This document shows, piece by piece, positions 62,701-64,000 of a DNA stretch of 64,000 nt. The position numbers and the translations under genes are program-made. The notes under the pieces are model-generated. The model worked only from the letters and a program-made list of their open reading frames with translations. It had not been told where the DNA came from and did not search any database. How positions within the stretch are numbered: position 1 is the stretch's first letter; each line of letters starts with the position of its first letter. The DNA comes from an uncultured bacterium (GTDB lineage Bacteria > Hydrogenedentota > Hydrogenedentia > Hydrogenedentales > CAILVY01): NCBI GenBank assembly GCA_937951485.1, contig CALEDJ010000038.1, forward strand, positions 1 through 64,000, read 5' to 3'.

Positions 62701-62811
62701 AGCGGCGCGGGCGAAATGGCCTCGGAAGCCATCCGGATTATTGACACGCCTAGACAAATCCTCCTCGATCTGTTTAAGATCGTCGGCGGTATCGTTGGTC
62801 CGGGGAAATAG
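59779..62811 (+). CDS. AsmA/TamB-like envelope protein
   Basis: A protein of 1010 residues from the ATG at 59779 (another ATG two codons on), without a clear ribosome-binding site. A single N-terminal transmembrane helix lies at about 22-44. A long beta-rich repeat body follows, typical of AsmA-like proteins: MSGVQVDGLQGLRIENLSAVL, then repeated blocks such as LRLQGITLSGEGQFVTDGD. The C-terminal AsmA-like segment contains FDISGPTFKPVGEVTG. Members form a periplasmic groove thought to carry lipids between membranes, which points to a diderm envelope. It is followed 53 bases later by the zinc-ribbon gene. Confidence 0.78.
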   Translation: MNMTTTASTDSHTHGLSGRRTRVLLALLLVFALLMAAGTLFIKYQLETLRERVQARLAARMGARLEMSGVQVDGLQGLRIENLSAVLNTPMGPEITVRAPAVHVHIDWIDLLYGQVSIPRIQADGAQFLIRRDENGNWFDAAAPQKALLEDFGGEAAFRIVGRGCRLEIHNLVGDSSLILDDLSMDVGRLADSEDISARLSGLLGGHPEKRIGAHLRFASLQDFDMRLQATTLSADDVNVFLPASQHFVASGTAMPSLRIAGYPNNTLTVSLEATFENLMLRDQPELFVPATGSITALASYDIEAHVLTLTTARARTGQLSGRLEGTVSLAEERPVFDLRLEADQAPVVDVLDYVLADRKDQYGELLLGIGDVYQIGLTLQGTTEEPVLSARASVNDGSVSFRPNDPRLPAADLEFSMLSVAWDSGQPLPHGALNITGGRISDPNSGLEAQAVTGTLLLREGVVSLDPVNAHINDNAFTGRAHYDIATGKGEFNVSGVITEVEKTPLGSQIKNFALAGTINTRCSGTLASDRIQVSAVLDATQAQIDFDWWFRKPIGIGATVHAINVDIVPGETITITGKGAVDTSQLEASFSLLHLEDKWTLDHIHFTLDPVDAGSAGKCFRIPYAASGGTGTEGYVDWRRVPEIPKGKVIRIGGRFDHVAFLPRDGQIPLTAKNAEVEVVIDDSTSDPKGVVTIRAEEGAVPPLGTRWLLPLREEADLDPDSLERDRAWTFVIHADSLEMPPWKGKQFVGEAFSHREESGLHRFAAVVGEGSIEGSYHFENVDNVAELHAQWTDIPARYLIRHLNFPELLDGPITGMIRYTIDYDDPGTLEGAGSFNIRDGRFSADVLAEHFQEQLQEDLAGLHAALAFSRFSADVTLEGDIVKAENLLLRLQGITLSGEGQFVTDGDMDFQLRASITPATARRIPALLRSFNIEGHRLTQSNIELAFDISGPTFKPVGEVTGLPSIGVTLISGAGEMASEAIRIIDTPRQILLDLFKIVGGIVGPGK

Positions 62812-62864
62812 GGGACCGCAGCCGGAAATAATCGTGACTGCGGCCCTGCAACATAAGCGACATC

Positions 62865-63407
62865 ATGGAAATCAAGATCGGTAAAAGTTCCCGCGCATGC
62901 GCGGCATGTGGCCATCTTTTCGTGCACGAAGAGGAATTCCACTCCGTGGCCATCGCGGTCGAGGACGGGCTGCAACGCGAAGACTATTGCAGCGCATGCT
63001 GGACCATGGACCGCGCAGCGGACGCCTATTCCGCCTGGTCGCCGAAATTCTACGATCCGCTGGTTGCGGAACAGGAACCCCCGGAAGTATTCTCTCCCCT
63101 GCGGCAGTTGTTTTATGAGACGGTGGAAGCCGAAGACCGGACGGCGCAGGCCATGGCATTTCTGGCGGCCCAATTGCTGCGCCGCCAGAAGGTCTTTCGA
63201 CGCATCAAGGAATCCGACGAAGCGGACGGCGCGTCGCATATTCTGCTCTATGCCGACCGCATCGGCAACCGTTTGATCGAAGTAAGGGACCCCAACTTCA
63301 GTTACGCGGAAATGGAGACGGCGCGCCAGGCCCTGCTGGCCCGGCTCCAGGAATTGGAATTCCCGCAGACAGGCGAAGAACAGGTGGAAAATGCCCCCGT
63401 CGAGTAA
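62865..63407 (+). CDS. Conserved zinc-ribbon-like protein of unknown function
   Basis: A protein of 180 residues. CAACGH (residues 12-17) and CSACW (residues 43-47) form a four-Cys zinc ribbon with about 30 residues between. The remaining 120 residues are helical and acidic or basic (EAEDRTAQAMAFLAAQLLRR, VEVRDPNFSYAEMETAR-like). No catalytic motif is seen and there is no signal peptide, so it is cytoplasmic. No clear Shine-Dalgarno. Its 3' end overlaps the next gene by 17 bases, suggesting a functional pair. Confidence 0.75.
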   Translation: MEIKIGKSSRACAACGHLFVHEEEFHSVAIAVEDGLQREDYCSACWTMDRAADAYSAWSPKFYDPLVAEQEPPEVFSPLRQLFYETVEAEDRTAQAMAFLAAQLLRRQKVFRRIKESDEADGASHILLYADRIGNRLIEVRDPNFSYAEMETARQALLARLQELEFPQTGEEQVENAPVE

Positions 63408-64000
63408 AAACAAATGGCATCTGAACGGCGACCGGCTTACAGCCGAATTCAGTTCCGGCCAGTTGGTCATCGCCATATGTGTCTCGTTGTTCATCGCGCT
63501 GACCTGCTTTCTGCTGGGCGTGCTCGTGGGCCGTTATGACGGAACCGCGCGCATCGCGCGCCAGGAGGAATCCCGCACCATCGCCCCCCTCGCCGAAAGC
63601 GCAGACGCCGGGCGCGGCGTCCAGATCTCCCCGCGCGAAGACCTGATTCAGCCCCCCCCCGAAGACCCGGAGAGAAAAACCCCGGCTCCGGCCCCCCGCG
63701 CAATTCGGACCCTCAGCCCGCTCAAAGACCTGGACCCGCTGCCGCCGCCACCGCAGAGCGCCAGGGAAGCGGAAGCGCCCATTCCCGTAGCAAGACCTGC
63801 CCCCGTGGATGACTCGGCAGTACGGCCGGCCCCGGACCCAGCCGCCGACGCCTCCTCGCCCAAGCCCGTTGATGTGGCCGCTGCAACGTCGCCGCCGACA
63901 AGTCCGCCTGCCCAGGAAACGGCAACACCGCCCATCCCGGCGGAACGCGACATTGCCGTCCCGCCGCCGGACCCGGCCTCCGTACTGACGGTTGACCCGG
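63391..64000 (+). CDS. Membrane-anchored Pro-rich protein, N-terminal part (3' end outside window)
   Basis: The frame opens at the ATG at 63391 (AGGTGG just upstream) and is still open at base 64000, giving at least 203 residues. A short cytoplasmic N-terminus leads to a transmembrane helix at about 26-48 (LVIAICVSLFIALTCFLLGV, then GRYDG). A long Pro/Ala-rich linker follows. This N-terminal architecture is that of DedD/FtsN-type SPOR-domain proteins, whose C-terminal SPOR domain binds denuded peptidoglycan. The C-terminus is not visible, so the family is an inference. It overlaps the zinc-ribbon gene by 17 bases. Confidence 0.75.
   Translation, partial: MPPSSKNKWHLNGDRLTAEFSSGQLVIAICVSLFIALTCFLLGVLVGRYDGTARIARQEESRTIAPLAESADAGRGVQISPREDLIQPPPEDPERKTPAPAPRAIRTLSPLKDLDPLPPPPQSAREAEAPIPVARPAPVDDSAVRPAPDPAADASSPKPVDVAAATSPPTSPPAQETATPPIPAERDIAVPPPDPASVLTVDP

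Overview
The window is a high-GC (roughly 60% by eye), gene-dense piece of bacterial chromosome with no rRNA, tRNA, CRISPR array, phage or transposase gene that I can see. Two large secreted proteins share a C-terminal module with the LSELLRVIQFFNSGGYHC signature, and one of them has it after a long Glu-Gly repeat. To my recollection that combination is typical of Candidatus Hydrogenedentes (NKB19) and relatives. That placement is an inference; the resident recA, leuA and elongation factor genes would settle it.

Left part (1-8.5 kb): the 3' end of an (EG)n/EF-hand-like surface protein with a clear terminator, a decayed CSLREA-type fragment behind an intact-looking promoter, and a 1684-residue mosaic surface protein (ELW repeats, FN3, PEGA-like repeats, two P-domains, the same C-terminal module). 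An enolase-superfamily enzyme and a small 2[4Fe-4S] ferredoxin follow.

Glycan part (8.7-34.3 kb): a GH38 alpha-mannosidase, then two tightly packed minus-strand operons. One encodes a heparinase-like protein, an O-antigen-ligase-like/TPR protein and a TPR protein, joined by ATGA overlaps. The other encodes a DegT-type sugar aminotransferase, an ATP-grasp-HAD fusion, a polyprenyl-phosphate GT2 and an SGNH/TPR protein. Plus-strand genes follow: a GT-C-like membrane protein fused to a CapA domain, two alkaline-phosphatase-superfamily enzymes with Thr in the nucleophile position, another GT-C-like membrane protein, a small exported protein with strong expression signals, and an SGNH protein. Together this reads as synthesis, decoration and turnover of a surface polysaccharide. 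The aminotransferase/ATP-grasp-HAD/GT2/SGNH operon is the best candidate for an undescribed pathway, possibly an amide-linked amino-sugar modification.

Right part (35-64 kb): mostly housekeeping and metabolism. It holds an ADP-ribosylglycohydrolase, an EF-G paralogue, a DUF4097-like protein, an S1P-lyase-like enzyme beside a D-cysteine desulfhydrase/ACC deaminase, uridine kinase, a GT2, a HAD phosphatase, a class III aminotransferase, a PIN toxin/antitoxin pair, leuA, a winged-helix regulator, HDOD, peroxiredoxin, a DUF1318-like lipoprotein, a GAF-GGDEF cyclase, a MoxR / Ser-Thr kinase / L,D-transpeptidase run, recA, an AsmA-like protein, a zinc-ribbon protein and the start of a Pro-rich membrane-anchored protein.

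Intergenic DNA carries several small repeat families: period-9 TCGGAC repeats, GGCGCTTCGCGCC hairpins, CAGGCTTCAGCCTG dyads and two larger inverted-repeat elements. Two regulator genes look leaderless, with a -10 box 6-7 nt before the start codon.
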